A stretch of 64,000 nt of DNA from Candidatus Gerdarchaeota archaeon (GCA_016840945.1 JAEORJ010000304.1:1-64000); one strand, 5' to 3'. Positions 26,113 through 34,411 are shown, counted from the stretch's first letter. Notes: generated from the letters alone by a model not told the origin. Program-made: numbers and translations.

Positions 26113-26508
26113 TTGAGTAGATATATTTTGAAAGGACAAGCTTTAGATTTCATAACAAATGTTGTGAGTCAAAAAACAAACAATACAAACGATATTTTAG
26201 ATGGCGATATAATTGTATTTGACACCAATGTAGTTAAAGATAAATCCAGTGGAAATAAATCCCTAAGTGGCAAAACACTTGATTTTACCATCACAACAAT
26301 TGGTAAATGGTCGTGGGAGGAGAAGAAAGCTGAAGTTTGTATGATATGCAAATTACCATTTAAAGCTGATCAATCTATTGCGCGATGTCCTATGTGCCAT
26401 TCATTATTTCATAATGATCATATCTTTGAATGGTTAAAAGTAAAAGGCAAATGCCCCGTATGCTTACAAGCGTTACGTCCTGGGGGAACAGAAGAAATCA
26501 CATTTTGA
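26113..26508 (+). CDS. RING-type zinc finger protein, candidate E3 ubiquitin ligase
   Basis: The N-terminal 70 residues are unrecognised. The C-terminal 55 hold eight potential zinc ligands in RING-like order: C76, C79, C92, C95, H100, H103, C114 and C117. The stretch CHSLFHNDHIFEWLKVKGKC with flanking CPM and PVC closely resembles eukaryotic RING-H2 proteins (FHxxCIxxWL...CPVC). RING domains recruit E2 enzymes, and archaeal ubiquitin systems include small RING proteins. The C3-to-H5 spacing differs from textbook RING-H2, so another cross-brace zinc finger is possible. The TTG at 26113 has no Shine-Dalgarno; a TATA-like element near 26098 could give a leaderless start at the TTG at 26128. The coiled-coil gene follows 31 bp later. 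Confidence 0.65.
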   Translation: MSRYILKGQALDFITNVVSQKTNNTNDILDGDIIVFDTNVVKDKSSGNKSLSGKTLDFTITTIGKWSWEEKKAEVCMICKLPFKADQSIARCPMCHSLFHNDHIFEWLKVKGKCPVCLQALRPGGTEEITF

Positions 26509-26539
26509 TAATTAATTAAGCTTTCAGAGTTGTTAAAGA

Positions 26540-27181
26540 ATGAGCAAAAGTCCTAAAAAGAAACAAAAATTTGATATTGATGTTATAAAAACACCTGAAG
26601 GGCAGGTACCGACTGTAGATAGTTTTCATAAGGTTGTTGATGGGTTATTTGGTGAGGTATTAGATACCAGAAAGGATATTGCTAAATTATTACCTAACCT
26701 TGAAAAAGAATTAGATAATCTCAGAGAAATATTAGCTGAACAAATGATAATTTTTGAAATAATTAGTAGGAATATTGAAGCATTACAAAAGGAATTAAAT
26801 AATCAAGCAGGAACTATTTCAAAAATCCTGAAAGCATCAGAAATTGATCAAAAGAGTGGATCATCAGAAACTCTATTAGCTGATGAGTCAAAAAAGGAAA
26901 TTTTAAAATTAATTACTTCTGAGCTAAAAAACAATCTAAAGCCAATTAATGATTCTATAAGCGATTTAGATACAAACATCAAAAAATCTTCAGATCAAAC
27001 GATGAAAAAAGTATCCAAAGATTTAGAATCAATTAAAGATCAAATTGATGATTTATCATCTAAAACTGAATTACAAATGCTAGAAATTCTTGAAAGTGTA
27101 AATCAAGAGCCATCAAGTATAAAAGAATCTAAATCTAGTTCATCGTCAAAAAGTTCAACTAAAAAGAAATTAACATCATAA
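26540..27181 (+). CDS. Coiled-coil protein of unknown function
   Basis: A 213-residue hydrophilic protein with long heptad-rich helices (DIAKLLPNLEKELDNLREIL and ISDLDTNIKKSSDQTMKKVS) and a low-complexity Ser/Lys C-terminus. There is no cysteine, catalytic motif or membrane segment. It follows the RING gene by 31 bp on the same strand and is probably co-transcribed, which hints at a partner or substrate relation, but this is inference. Confidence 0.55.
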   Translation: MSKSPKKKQKFDIDVIKTPEGQVPTVDSFHKVVDGLFGEVLDTRKDIAKLLPNLEKELDNLREILAEQMIIFEIISRNIEALQKELNNQAGTISKILKASEIDQKSGSSETLLADESKKEILKLITSELKNNLKPINDSISDLDTNIKKSSDQTMKKVSKDLESIKDQIDDLSSKTELQMLEILESVNQEPSSIKESKSSSSSKSSTKKKLTS

Positions 27182-27277
27182 AATAAGATTTTTCTAAAGC
27201 TATTAGTCACTTTAGAACTTAAAAAAATAAAAAATTAATTCAACATTATTTAATAGATTATTTAGAAAATGGTAAGG

Positions 27278-27301
27278 ATAAAAGGAGGGGCATTAACCCC
27301 T
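27278..27301 (-). terminator. Possible stem-loop terminator
   Basis: AGGGG (27286-27290) and CCCCT (27297-27301) form a GC-rich stem overlapping the stop of the minus-strand gene at 27300, followed on that strand by CCTTTTATCC. The T-tract is short. Confidence 0.45.
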
Positions 27302-27722
27302 ATGGTATTTCTAGAACAGAAATATCGACTTTTGAAACACCATCTATTTCGGCTAATTCCTCTTTAATGGTATCCATATTAACATTCTTGAACTCTTTAG
27401 AGTCGATATAACCTTCATACACACAACTTTCTTGTGTGAAGCATAAACCTGTAGAATATAGTGTTTTTATCCCAGCTTTCATAAATAATGAACCCATTTT
27501 CTTTAAGAAGTCAGGGCTTAATTTACCGATCTCAATTCCCACTTTGTATACCTTATCGCTAGTTGTGGGGATAATTCGGATTATTTTCGTGCTGGGTGCA
27601 AGTATCATAACTGCATAATTTCCTTCTTCAGGTTTTAAAGCATCTAGAAAAGTTTGGGGTAATTGAATGGGTTGCCCTACTTCTAGCTTACACATCTTTG
27701 CTACTGTAACTTCGGTTGTCAT
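27300..27722 (-). CDS. ACT-like fold protein of unknown function
   Basis: A 140-residue protein. The first 55 residues look like a small beta domain, AbrB-like in feel (KLEVGQPIQLPQTFLDAL). The rest fits the beta-alpha-beta-beta-alpha-beta order of an ACT/ferredoxin-like fold (VYKVGIEIGK, FLKKMGSLFMKAGIKTLYS, SCVYEGYIDS, MDTIKEELAEIDGVSKVDIS). ACT domains often sense amino acids. The gene is divergent from the winged-helix regulator at 28084, with inverted repeats between them. Function is unknown and the fold call is by eye. Confidence 0.45.
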   Translation of the reverse strand: MTTEVTVAKMCKLEVGQPIQLPQTFLDALKPEEGNYAVMILAPSTKIIRIIPTTSDKVYKVGIEIGKLSPDFLKKMGSLFMKAGIKTLYSTGLCFTQESCVYEGYIDSKEFKNVNMDTIKEELAEIDGVSKVDISVLEIP

Positions 27723-27813
27723 TCTTGCCTCTCCTTCATTAGGACATATTATATAATTACTTCATTACATTTTATCCCATGATAGTTTATTAGTTTTACT
27801 TTATGGGATTTTA

Positions 27814-27833
27814 TTAAGGTACTTTTACCTTAA
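27814..27833. promoter_or_regulatory. Palindromic operator candidate
   Basis: TTAAGGTA-CTTT-TACCTTAA is a perfect 8-bp dyad in the gap between the ACT-like gene and the winged-helix regulator. A second weaker pair, ATCCCAT (27774-27780) and ATGGGAT (27803-27809), lies just upstream. The position suits autoregulation by the adjacent regulator. The rest of the 27723-28067 gap shows no gene. Confidence 0.4.
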
Positions 27834-28067
27834 AATGTCTTGCTATTATAACATTTTCACACACATTTTTTATATAGATTTTCCTCTAAGGGACTATTTT
27901 AACATGATTTTTAATTGAAAATCGTTATTTTTAACCTTCTTGTAAACCTAAAAATTAAAGTATGAGAGAAGCATTTTGTAAAGGATAACATAAGCTGACA
28001 CTGAACATTTAAAACCAAGTAATGCTATTATTCCATAAAAGAAATGTGTTAGTAAAGGATTACGAGT

Positions 28068-28086
28068 AAGGAGACTGAACATTCTG
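28068..28086 (+). promoter_or_regulatory. Shine-Dalgarno site pointing to a CTG start
   Basis: AAGGAG at 28068-28073, aligned to AGGAGGTGAT, puts the start five bases later, at the CTG at 28084. There is no ATG, GTG or TTG between the upstream stop (28036) and 28126. Confidence 0.5.
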
Positions 28087-28797
28087 TCTGGCAATAAGAA
28101 ATACCGCGAAAAACGGTTATCTCTCTTGATGCATCCATTACGTAGGGAAATCTACCAATTAGTTTGTGAAACACCAGGATCATATTTTTTCGAAATTGTA
28201 AGTGAATTAGCAGCACCACAAGGAACGCTATCATGGCATTTACGAATGCTAGAAAAAGATGGTTTAATTAAATCAGAAAAATTTGGTGGGAAAAGACTAT
28301 TCTTCCCAAAGATGCTACGATCAGAATCAGCTGAAAAAGCATTTGCAATATTAAAGAACGATACTGCTGCCAAAGTATTCGATCATATAATAAATAACCC
28401 TGGTTGCTATCAAAGCGAAATAGCTGATAAATTAAATATTCATCATGATACTGTTCGTCATCACATTTTACGGTTACAAGAAGCTGAATTAATAGATATA
28501 ATACGCGATGGCAGAACCGTCAAATATTTCCCAGGTGAACTAGGTAAGGAGCTAATAAATGGTAGCTTAAATGTACTTTCAGAGAGATATATACGATTTC
28601 TCCTTGATAAACTAGAAGAAGGTTGTATGACACCTGAAATTATAGAACGCGATTTACAATCCATCTCTCTTCGAATAGAATGCCCTAACTCAGAAGATAT
28701 CTATTTGAAGATTCAACTAGGACCTTGGGAAACCAAAGCTGTTGATGAAGAAGAGGATGAGGAGGATGAAGAAGCTGATATAAATTTAAATGATTGA
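28084..28797 (+). CDS. Tandem winged-helix transcriptional regulator
   Basis: Two ArsR-like winged helices lie in tandem: one around HPLRREIYQLVCETPGSYFF and GTLSWHLRMLEKDGLIKSEK, the second around NNPGCYQSEIADKLNIHHDT and RHHILRLQEAELIDIIRDGR. The C-terminus is a helical region and a very acidic tail (EEEDEEDEEADINLND). Similar double-wH proteins are common archaeal regulators. The first canonical start (TTG 28126) would cut into the first domain; a CTG at 28084 lies at the standard distance after AAGGAG and restores the helix KKYREKRLSLLMHPLRR, so I give that start. The palindrome at 27814 is a candidate operator. Confidence 0.7.
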   Translation: MSGNKKYREKRLSLLMHPLRREIYQLVCETPGSYFFEIVSELAAPQGTLSWHLRMLEKDGLIKSEKFGGKRLFFPKMLRSESAEKAFAILKNDTAAKVFDHIINNPGCYQSEIADKLNIHHDTVRHHILRLQEAELIDIIRDGRTVKYFPGELGKELINGSLNVLSERYIRFLLDKLEEGCMTPEIIERDLQSISLRIECPNSEDIYLKIQLGPWETKAVDEEEDEEDEEADINLND

Positions 28798-28819
28798 TTT
28801 TAATCATACTAAAAAAATG

Positions 28820-28850
28820 AAGAAGACCTAACCTTTAGGTCAATTTCTTC
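28820..28850. terminator. Bidirectional stem-loop terminator
   Basis: GACCTAA (28825-28831) and TTAGGTC (28835-28841) form a perfect 7-bp stem between the convergent regulator and zinc-ribbon genes, flanked by AAGAA and TTTCTT that can extend the pairing. It overlaps the stop codon of the minus-strand gene. Confidence 0.55.
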
Positions 28851-29608
28851 AATGTTTTTGTAAGTTCTTCATGAGCTGCTTCCCAATTTTTGATTTCTTC
28901 TGTTAAGTCTTCACGTTCTCTATTATATTCATCCTCAGATAATTCACCTGTTGATTTACGAACAAATAAAGTTTCAAGCAGTTCACGTTTAGCGTCTAAA
29001 TCTTTTTTCAATTGAGCTTTCCAAATTTCCATTTTAACAAGCTCTTGAGTAATTTGTGTTTCGGCTTCACTAATAGCTGTTTTATATTCGCGTTTCATTT
29101 TTTCATAGGTTTTCTCACTAATACTTTTATCTTTCTTCAAGCCTTCTAATTTATCAAGACGTTCTTTGGAGCTATCCTTCTTCTCAAGTAATTCAAAAAT
29201 GGGTATTGGGACACCTTTTTTATTGAGATTTTTCTTCTCAAGTTTAATCTCTACAAAACGTTTATTCAATTCATTAACACGATCTTTTGCATCCTCTTTC
29301 GGGATGAGACCAACTTTTACTCGTTCTTCGAGATTCTCTATTTCTTCTAGAATCTCTTCCATCTCTTTATCAATGATAACCAATCGTCCTTTAATAGCTA
29401 ATGAGAAAACAATTTCAGGATCAATAGGTTCAACATCATCAGTTTTTGATGAAAATGACTGGTCACTAATTGATGCAGAGTGTATATCTTTCACTACTAG
29501 TTCTTGTTGTTTAAACATATCTTTTGGTAAGCGTGCACCGCAGGATTTACAAAACTTAAAGTTTGGTAAAACCGGTTTACCACATATTGGACATCGATAT
29601 TCAACCAT
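28835..29608 (-). CDS. Zinc-ribbon coiled-coil protein
   Basis: The 257-residue protein starts with a zinc ribbon (YRCPICGKPVLPNFKFCKSC, cysteines at 6, 9, 20 and 23) and then forms long charged coiled coils (MEEILEEIENLEERVKVGLI through KAQLKKDLDAKRELLETLFV). Two short segments, VGLIPKEDAKDRVNEL and TGELSEDEYNRERED, resemble the helical SHOCT-like units that often follow coiled coils in archaeal proteins. No catalytic motif. It stands alone, with AGGT five aligned bases before the start. The function is not known; a scaffold role is plausible. Confidence 0.55.
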   Translation of the reverse strand: MVEYRCPICGKPVLPNFKFCKSCGARLPKDMFKQQELVVKDIHSASISDQSFSSKTDDVEPIDPEIVFSLAIKGRLVIIDKEMEEILEEIENLEERVKVGLIPKEDAKDRVNELNKRFVEIKLEKKNLNKKGVPIPIFELLEKKDSSKERLDKLEGLKKDKSISEKTYEKMKREYKTAISEAETQITQELVKMEIWKAQLKKDLDAKRELLETLFVRKSTGELSEDEYNREREDLTEEIKNWEAAHEELTKTLKKLT

Positions 29609-29663
29609 ATTTTGTTACCTTCTAGTAAATTAATCAATTATAGATTCTTTGCCCGTTTAACTA

Positions 29664-29699
29664 AAAAAACAATTCTGTATACACAAGTTATTGTTTTTT
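29664..29699. promoter_or_regulatory. Inverted repeat upstream of the uL16 gene
   Basis: AAAAAACAAT (29664-29673) and ATTGTTTTTT (29690-29699) are perfect 10-bp arms with a 16-nt spacer that itself contains TGTATACA. It lies between divergent starts and may be an operator or structured leader element; nothing else is seen in 29609-29869. Confidence 0.3.
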
Positions 29700-29869
29700 A
29701 AAGGGACAATTAATTAGAAGCGATGCCAAAATTTATGTTTTGTCATAAGTAAATGGAATTGAATTGTTGCAGATAATTATTAAGGAAATCTTTTTATGAA
29801 CAAATACTCGAAAGGTAGTAAAATTTAAATTACCAATGCTATCGTCGAATAATAAAGAGTTGATTAAAA

Positions 29870-30415
29870 ATGGCAAGAAGACCAGCACGTTGTTATACAA
29901 AAATCGCAGGACCTCCTTACACCCGTAGAAAGTACGTTCGTAGTGTACCAGGATCAAAAATAACCAGCTTTGAAGCTGGTAATAGAAAAGGAAAATTCCC
30001 AGTCAGTATCACATTATATGCAAAAGAAGCATGTCAAATACGTCATGTTGCTCTCGATGCTATGAGAATGATGAGCAATAGACATATGCAAAAAAAGGCA
30101 GGCGTTGATAACTATCACTTAGTTGTAAGAGCTTTCCCACATCATATTTTACGTGAGAATAAAATGATGGCTTTTGCAGGTGCTGATCGTTTGCAAGATG
30201 GTATGCGACGTTCGTTTGGAAAACCTATGGATGTTGCTGCAAGAGTTGAAGCCAACCAAGCAATCCTTACTATTCATACCTATCCCCAACATATTGATAG
30301 AGCAAAAATTGCTTTGAAAACTGGTGGCGATAAATTACCAACTGCTTATATTATCCGCTTTGATAAAGGCGAAGAAATTTATAATAAATTCGTACAGACT
30401 AGAGTTGTTGAATAA
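29870..30415 (+). CDS. rpl10e: Large ribosomal subunit protein uL16 (archaeal L10e)
   Basis: uL16 contacts the A-site tRNA and helps organise the peptidyl-transferase region. The 181-residue protein starts MARRPARCYTKIAGPPYTRR and includes FPVSITLYAKEACQIRHVAL, VVRAFPHHILRENKMMAFAGA and RLQDGMRRSFGKPM, all diagnostic for the archaeal/eukaryotic form. Monocistronic here. Confidence 0.96.
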   Translation: MARRPARCYTKIAGPPYTRRKYVRSVPGSKITSFEAGNRKGKFPVSITLYAKEACQIRHVALDAMRMMSNRHMQKKAGVDNYHLVVRAFPHHILRENKMMAFAGADRLQDGMRRSFGKPMDVAARVEANQAILTIHTYPQHIDRAKIALKTGGDKLPTAYIIRFDKGEEIYNKFVQTRVVE

Positions 30416-30556
30416 TCATCTTCAACTTTTCTCTTATTTTTTCTTTTATGAACATATTATCCCTATATGCCTATAGATAATCTCAAATTAAATTTATAAC
30501 AACTTCTCTAATAGATATGAGGATCGGATAAATAGCTCTGTCAGTAGGTGAAGTTA

Positions 30557-30952
30557 ATGGATTTCATTTGTGCTAAATGTGATGCTGAATTAGATAAAAA
30601 TTCTGAATTACTACTACATGGTTGCCCAAATTGTGGTTCTAAAGTTTTCAAAGCAAAAAGTAATTCCTCTGAAGACGCTATTAAAAGATTACAACCAACG
30701 AGTGATGACAAACTCGAAGAATATGATAGAAGTTATGGTATAATACCAAAATTTGATGAGGAAATAATTGTTGAAGGACAAGAGGAGAATCTAGAATCTG
30801 ATAATATACCTACTATAAAACTAAAACAAAAAGGGGTTTATGAGGTTAATATTGATGGATTGTTTAGAGATAAAAAATCTGATCCTATTATTTTAAGTGG
30901 AAAATCAGGGATTTATAAAGTAGAGCTAATCCCAAGTAATAAAAAAAGTTGA
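30557..30952 (+). CDS. OapC-like zinc-ribbon protein (COG3364/DUF2072 type)
   Basis: A 131-residue protein with an N-terminal zinc ribbon (CAKC and CPNC pairs) and a C-terminal domain that repeats two short strand pairs, IKLKQKGVYEVNIDGLF and IILSGKSGIYKVELIPS. This is the layout of the archaeal COG3364 zinc-ribbon family, to which OapC, an Orc1-associated RNA/protein-binding factor of Thermococcales, belongs. A link to replication-origin biology is inference by family. The ATG at 30557 follows AGGTGA by four aligned bases; the GTG at 30548 is part of that site. Confidence 0.65.
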   Translation: MDFICAKCDAELDKNSELLLHGCPNCGSKVFKAKSNSSEDAIKRLQPTSDDKLEEYDRSYGIIPKFDEEIIVEGQEENLESDNIPTIKLKQKGVYEVNIDGLFRDKKSDPIILSGKSGIYKVELIPSNKKS

Positions 30953-30984
30953 AATTAAGTCTTATTGGAAAAACTTAATTTTTT
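30953..30984. terminator. Stem-loop terminator between convergent genes
   Basis: AATTAAGT (30953-30960) and ACTTAATT (30973-30980) form an 8-bp stem followed by TTTT, placed between the OapC-like stop and the PPC gene stop. Confidence 0.6.
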
Positions 30985-31409
30985 GGTGCTAAAAGGAATA
31001 ATCCAGTTTCTTCATCTTTCGTTCTAAAGACAATTGGTCTAGTTTCAACTAAATAAATTTCAGCTGTCACTGAAACTATAGCTTCTACAAGATGACCGCC
31101 AAAGCTTTTTCCTTCTTTATCTGCAATTATTATATGAACATGTGCAACAGGTTCTTGTGTTTCTTTGTTTTTCGCAATGTTTCCTGTACAAGCCACAAGC
31201 TCCACCTCGGAGAATTTTGTGTTGAGATATTTTTTAAGTTCAACATCAAAATAACCAATTTTACCTTTTTTTAACGCCCCAATACCTGTAAGAAATCCTG
31301 CAGAAATATTATTTTTCTTCACATAATCAAGAATGCTTGTTAACAATTCATCCCCTTTTTCTAATTTAATTAAATGAACAGCTTGTTGTTCCATTACCAT
31401 TGTTTTCAT
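30975..31409 (-). CDS. PPC/DUF296-domain protein
   Basis: A 144-residue single-domain protein of the PPC (plants and prokaryotes conserved, DUF296) family, which in plants is fused to AT-hooks. Diagnostic parts are AVHLIKLEKGDELLTSILDY, GFLTGIGALKKGKIGYFD, AHVHIIIADKEGKSFGGHLV and AEIYLVET. The His-x-His and GGHL residues suggest a metal or ligand pocket in the trimer. The stand-alone prokaryotic form has no settled function. AGGAG lies three aligned bases before the ATG. The gene runs ahead of the acidic coiled-coil gene's stop by 43 bp on the same strand. Confidence 0.82.
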   Translation of the reverse strand: MKTMVMEQQAVHLIKLEKGDELLTSILDYVKKNNISAGFLTGIGALKKGKIGYFDVELKKYLNTKFSEVELVACTGNIAKNKETQEPVAHVHIIIADKEGKSFGGHLVEAIVSVTAEIYLVETRPIVFRTKDEETGLFLLAPKN

Positions 31410-31452
31410 TGATTTGACTCCTAAAAAATTCTAATTTTATTAAACTCAAAAC

Positions 31453-32667
31453 TTATGATTTTAATTGTGCTCTTAAGTTCTCGATTTGTTTTCTAATGAT
31501 TTTTAGTTCCTCATTAATCTTTTGAATATTATCGTCGAATTCTTTCTTAGTTTTCAATCCTTCTTGGAATTCAGTCTCATTTTCTTCCATCTCTTTTTCA
31601 AGACGATATTTTTCTGCTTCAAGAGTTAACAATAACATATAAGGATCTTCTATTGGGAGAAATTCATCTATATCAATTGGTTCGTTATCAGAAATTTTTG
31701 AATCTGTTTCGATTGGCTCAGTTGGTGGAATAATTGGTTCAGTTGGTGCTTGTTCATCCATTGATAGTTCGATTGGCGTTCCTTGTTTTTTGGCAGTTTC
31801 ATCAAGTAAACTCTCTTTAAATCTAGAGATTTGCCGGGTAGTCTCAACTTCAGCTTCTGATATAATAGATTTCATTTGATCTAATACATGAGAAGCTTCA
31901 GCTTCTGGTTTTTTCTTTTCAGCCAATTTCTTTAATGTTTCAGGAGCAATATTCTCTCCTTCATCACTATCGTCAATTGGTATCATTGGTTCTAATTCAA
32001 ATTCTCCTTTTATTGACTGCTCTTCAATTTCCTCAGACTCTTTTTCATCGATTTCCATTGGTAAAATAATAGGTGGTTCTATTTCAATATCGGTTGTTAG
32101 AATATATTCCGCAGAACTAGTTTCTAATACATTATCATGAGCATCTAGTGGAGTGATAGAATCAAGTTCCGATAAATAATCATCATCTTGCTGTGTATTT
32201 TTCACATCTAAATCAATTTCTTGTATATCTTCTCTTGGTGTTGCTTTCTTTTCTTTCAATAAACTATTCATTAAGGATTTTAAATCATTTAACTCTGATT
32301 TTAGAGAATCTAATTCAGTTTTCAAATGCCGTGCTTCTGAAGAATCCTTAATATTATCACCATTAAAAACAACTGATTTAGCCATATTAATGATGATTTG
32401 GAGGTTATCAACAAGATGCTCTTCATGTTTAAACCAATGACCTGTTGGGTCCCAATTTAGTAAAATTTCTCGTGTTGATTCTAAAGATTGAATGAAGGCT
32501 TTATTATTATCCTTATCGGGGATTAATGACGCTTCGATATTGGATAAGATATCTATTAGTTCTATACGCATCTCAGCCTCTTGTTGTGGGTCTGAATTGT
32601 CATTAATGAGTGTAGAGTAAATAGACTCAAGCCTTTTCACATTTTCTGTGAATGTGTTTTCTGTCAA
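31453..32667 (-). CDS. Acidic coiled-coil protein of unknown function
   Basis: A 404-residue, very acidic protein. The N-terminal 115 residues are helical (VKRLESIYSTLINDN, MRIELIDILSNIEASL). A short coiled coil follows (LKTELDSLKSELNDLKSLMN), then a long low-complexity acidic and proline-containing linker with a PTEPIIPPTEPI duplication, and finally a C-terminal coiled coil (LEAEKYRLEKEMEENETEFQ) with the same helical style as the zinc-ribbon protein at 28835. No enzymatic motif or membrane segment. TTG start with AGGAG four aligned bases before it. Probably a scaffold; unrecognised. Confidence 0.5.
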   Translation of the reverse strand: MTENTFTENVKRLESIYSTLINDNSDPQQEAEMRIELIDILSNIEASLIPDKDNNKAFIQSLESTREILLNWDPTGHWFKHEEHLVDNLQIIINMAKSVVFNGDNIKDSSEARHLKTELDSLKSELNDLKSLMNSLLKEKKATPREDIQEIDLDVKNTQQDDDYLSELDSITPLDAHDNVLETSSAEYILTTDIEIEPPIILPMEIDEKESEEIEEQSIKGEFELEPMIPIDDSDEGENIAPETLKKLAEKKKPEAEASHVLDQMKSIISEAEVETTRQISRFKESLLDETAKKQGTPIELSMDEQAPTEPIIPPTEPIETDSKISDNEPIDIDEFLPIEDPYMLLLTLEAEKYRLEKEMEENETEFQEGLKTKKEFDDNIQKINEELKIIRKQIENLRAQLKS

Positions 32668-32800
32668 GGGATTGATCTCCTATTGGCATATAAGTTGTTT
32701 TTATATAATATTCTTACAACTTGTTATTAGTAGCTTTTCATTTAATCATTTAAATTTTTACTAATAGTATTTTAATAAAAAAAGTATTAGGATTATCTTT

Positions 32801-33808
32801 TTATGATAAACCTAGGTGGATTTCGCGTCTTTTTTGAAAATCTACAGGGAAGTGATTTTGAATGAATAAATCCTTAATTGGTAATACTTCTTTAATATTA
32901 TCAATTACGGGGAGAATTGACTCGTTTTCAATACCCCATAAAAGTAAGTTTAATGGTGCTTGACGTTTAGTTTGATATTCTTTAGCAAAATCAAGATTTT
33001 TCACTAATTTTTGGTATTCTATATTATCAATGGATGTCGGTAAAGGACTCCAAGGAGATAAATGGATTGTAGGGGTACCATAATTCCCAAAAACATCAAT
33101 ATTCTGTGCGTAATGTCTTGAGGCACCTTTAGCACCATCAATAGCAGGATCAATATCTAATGTTACTGCCATATCAATATTTCTTTTGGTGGTTGAAATG
33201 GTACTTGTTACTTCTTTTAATATTGATTCAAGTCTTTGGCTTCGCCATTTATTCCAATTGGCTAACAACCTTGAATCTCTATGAATATCTGTTAATGAGA
33301 ATATCCTTTCAATGCCATTCTCTTCTGAAAATCTTCGGCAGCATGCTTCGCAAAAACTATATTCTTCATGGGGAAATCGAACATTATCAAATACTATACC
33401 TTGAACTGGAAATGCCATCACTTCAGTTGTGATTGATTTTAGATAATTAGTGTATGAAGATTTAAACGGATCAACAAAATCTTCATTTTTATTTCCGCCT
33501 TCTTTTACAGCTGAATAGCTAGGATTTTTAGCTAAAAATGAATCAGCTAATGCATTAATTATAGCATAGACTTTTATTCCTATAGAATCAGCAATTGATG
33601 AAAAGGTTTTGAAAAATTCATTAGTCGTTCGGTCTGTTGGAGCGGTAGAACTTCGATAATGTACAAAACCTGAAGCTGATTTTGCTATAACTGCTACTTC
33701 ACTTAAAAAGCCACCATTTTCAGCAAGAAATTCATCTGGACTTTGCCTTAGATGAGCTGGATCGATTATTGGTATGAAATTATGACTTGAGATAGTTCGG
33801 ATATCCAT
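32801..33808 (-). CDS. Putative glycoside hydrolase-like TIM-barrel protein
   Basis: The 335-residue protein looks like the uncharacterised glycosyl-hydrolase-like families related to DUF187/GHL10: FVHYRSSTAPTDRTTNEFFK, GIKVYAIINALADSF, then GIVFDNVRFPHEEYSFCEAC, where Asp in FDNVRFP would be a candidate catalytic residue, and FGNYGTPTIHLSPWSPLP. The CEACC cluster after the active-site strand is unusual. There is no signal peptide, so it acts in the cytoplasm if active. Substrate unknown; the barrel fold is inferred from the family style. Confidence 0.5.
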   Translation of the reverse strand: MDIRTISSHNFIPIIDPAHLRQSPDEFLAENGGFLSEVAVIAKSASGFVHYRSSTAPTDRTTNEFFKTFSSIADSIGIKVYAIINALADSFLAKNPSYSAVKEGGNKNEDFVDPFKSSYTNYLKSITTEVMAFPVQGIVFDNVRFPHEEYSFCEACCRRFSEENGIERIFSLTDIHRDSRLLANWNKWRSQRLESILKEVTSTISTTKRNIDMAVTLDIDPAIDGAKGASRHYAQNIDVFGNYGTPTIHLSPWSPLPTSIDNIEYQKLVKNLDFAKEYQTKRQAPLNLLLWGIENESILPVIDNIKEVLPIKDLFIQNHFPVDFQKRREIHLGLS

Positions 33809-33920
33809 TATTTACCCACACACATTAAAGTGAATGCTAAGCAAAAAAAGGTTTTTATGCAATTTTAGTTTTTCTTTTGGGAACTAATAGCATTGTTGAC
33901 TAAAATTGATAGAAAAAGAT

Positions 33921-33940
33921 AGAAAAAAGGGTAAACCTTT
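33921..33940 (-). terminator. Possible stem-loop terminator
   Basis: AAAGG and CCTTT arms (33926-33930, 33936-33940) at the stop codon of the small membrane protein, with a T-run on the minus strand just after. The stem is only 5 bp. Confidence 0.4.
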
Positions 33941-34248
33941 CATTTCTTCTTTTCATCTTTATTTGTTTTTTCAGTTTCTTCCTCTAAACTCTCAAAGTCC
34001 TCTAAATCAATTGGTGTAGGAGGAGGAGTTCTAGCCATTGTCCAACCAATCCAAGTAGCAATAGCAAAAACTATGAACATACCTAACATTACTGGGACAG
34101 CTAATAAAACAATAGTCAATCTATTATTAATAAATGGATCAGAAGCATTCCACACCGCAATACCCCAAGATGTAAATGTCATCCAACCAATTAAGACAAT
34201 TACTGATATGGCAGCGATCAAATAACCGAAAATCTTATCCTTCTTCAT
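33940..34248 (-). CDS. Small two-helix membrane protein
   Basis: A 102-residue protein with two membrane helices (YLIAAISVIVLIGWMTFTSW and VLLAVPVMLGMFIVFAIATW) and a proline-rich then highly charged cytoplasmic tail (PPPTPIDLEDFESLEEETEK). The family is not recognised. It lies downstream of uL10 but behind a strong terminator, so it is probably a separate unit. Confidence 0.55.
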   Translation of the reverse strand: MKKDKIFGYLIAAISVIVLIGWMTFTSWGIAVWNASDPFINNRLTIVLLAVPVMLGMFIVFAIATWIGWTMARTPPPTPIDLEDFESLEEETEKTNKDEKKK

Positions 34249-34350
34249 TTAGTATCAATTTCCTTAATAATTCTTAGTTCAATAAAAGCAAAAGAACAAT
34301 GCTTTTTATATTTATTTCGTTATGATGAATTATTTAGGTAGAATAAAATT

Positions 34351-34394
34351 AAAAAAAAAGAGAGAAATTTCTCGAATTTCTAGTGAAACTCGAG
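34351..34394 (-). terminator. Strong intrinsic-type terminator after uL10
   Basis: Positions 34371-34394 form a 10-bp stem with a 4-nt loop (one G-T pair), and the minus strand then reads through a palindrome (34362-34373) into nine T (34351-34359). This ends the uL1-uL10 transcript. Confidence 0.7.
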
Positions 34395-34411
34395 TTTAAT
34401 GATTTTTTTGA

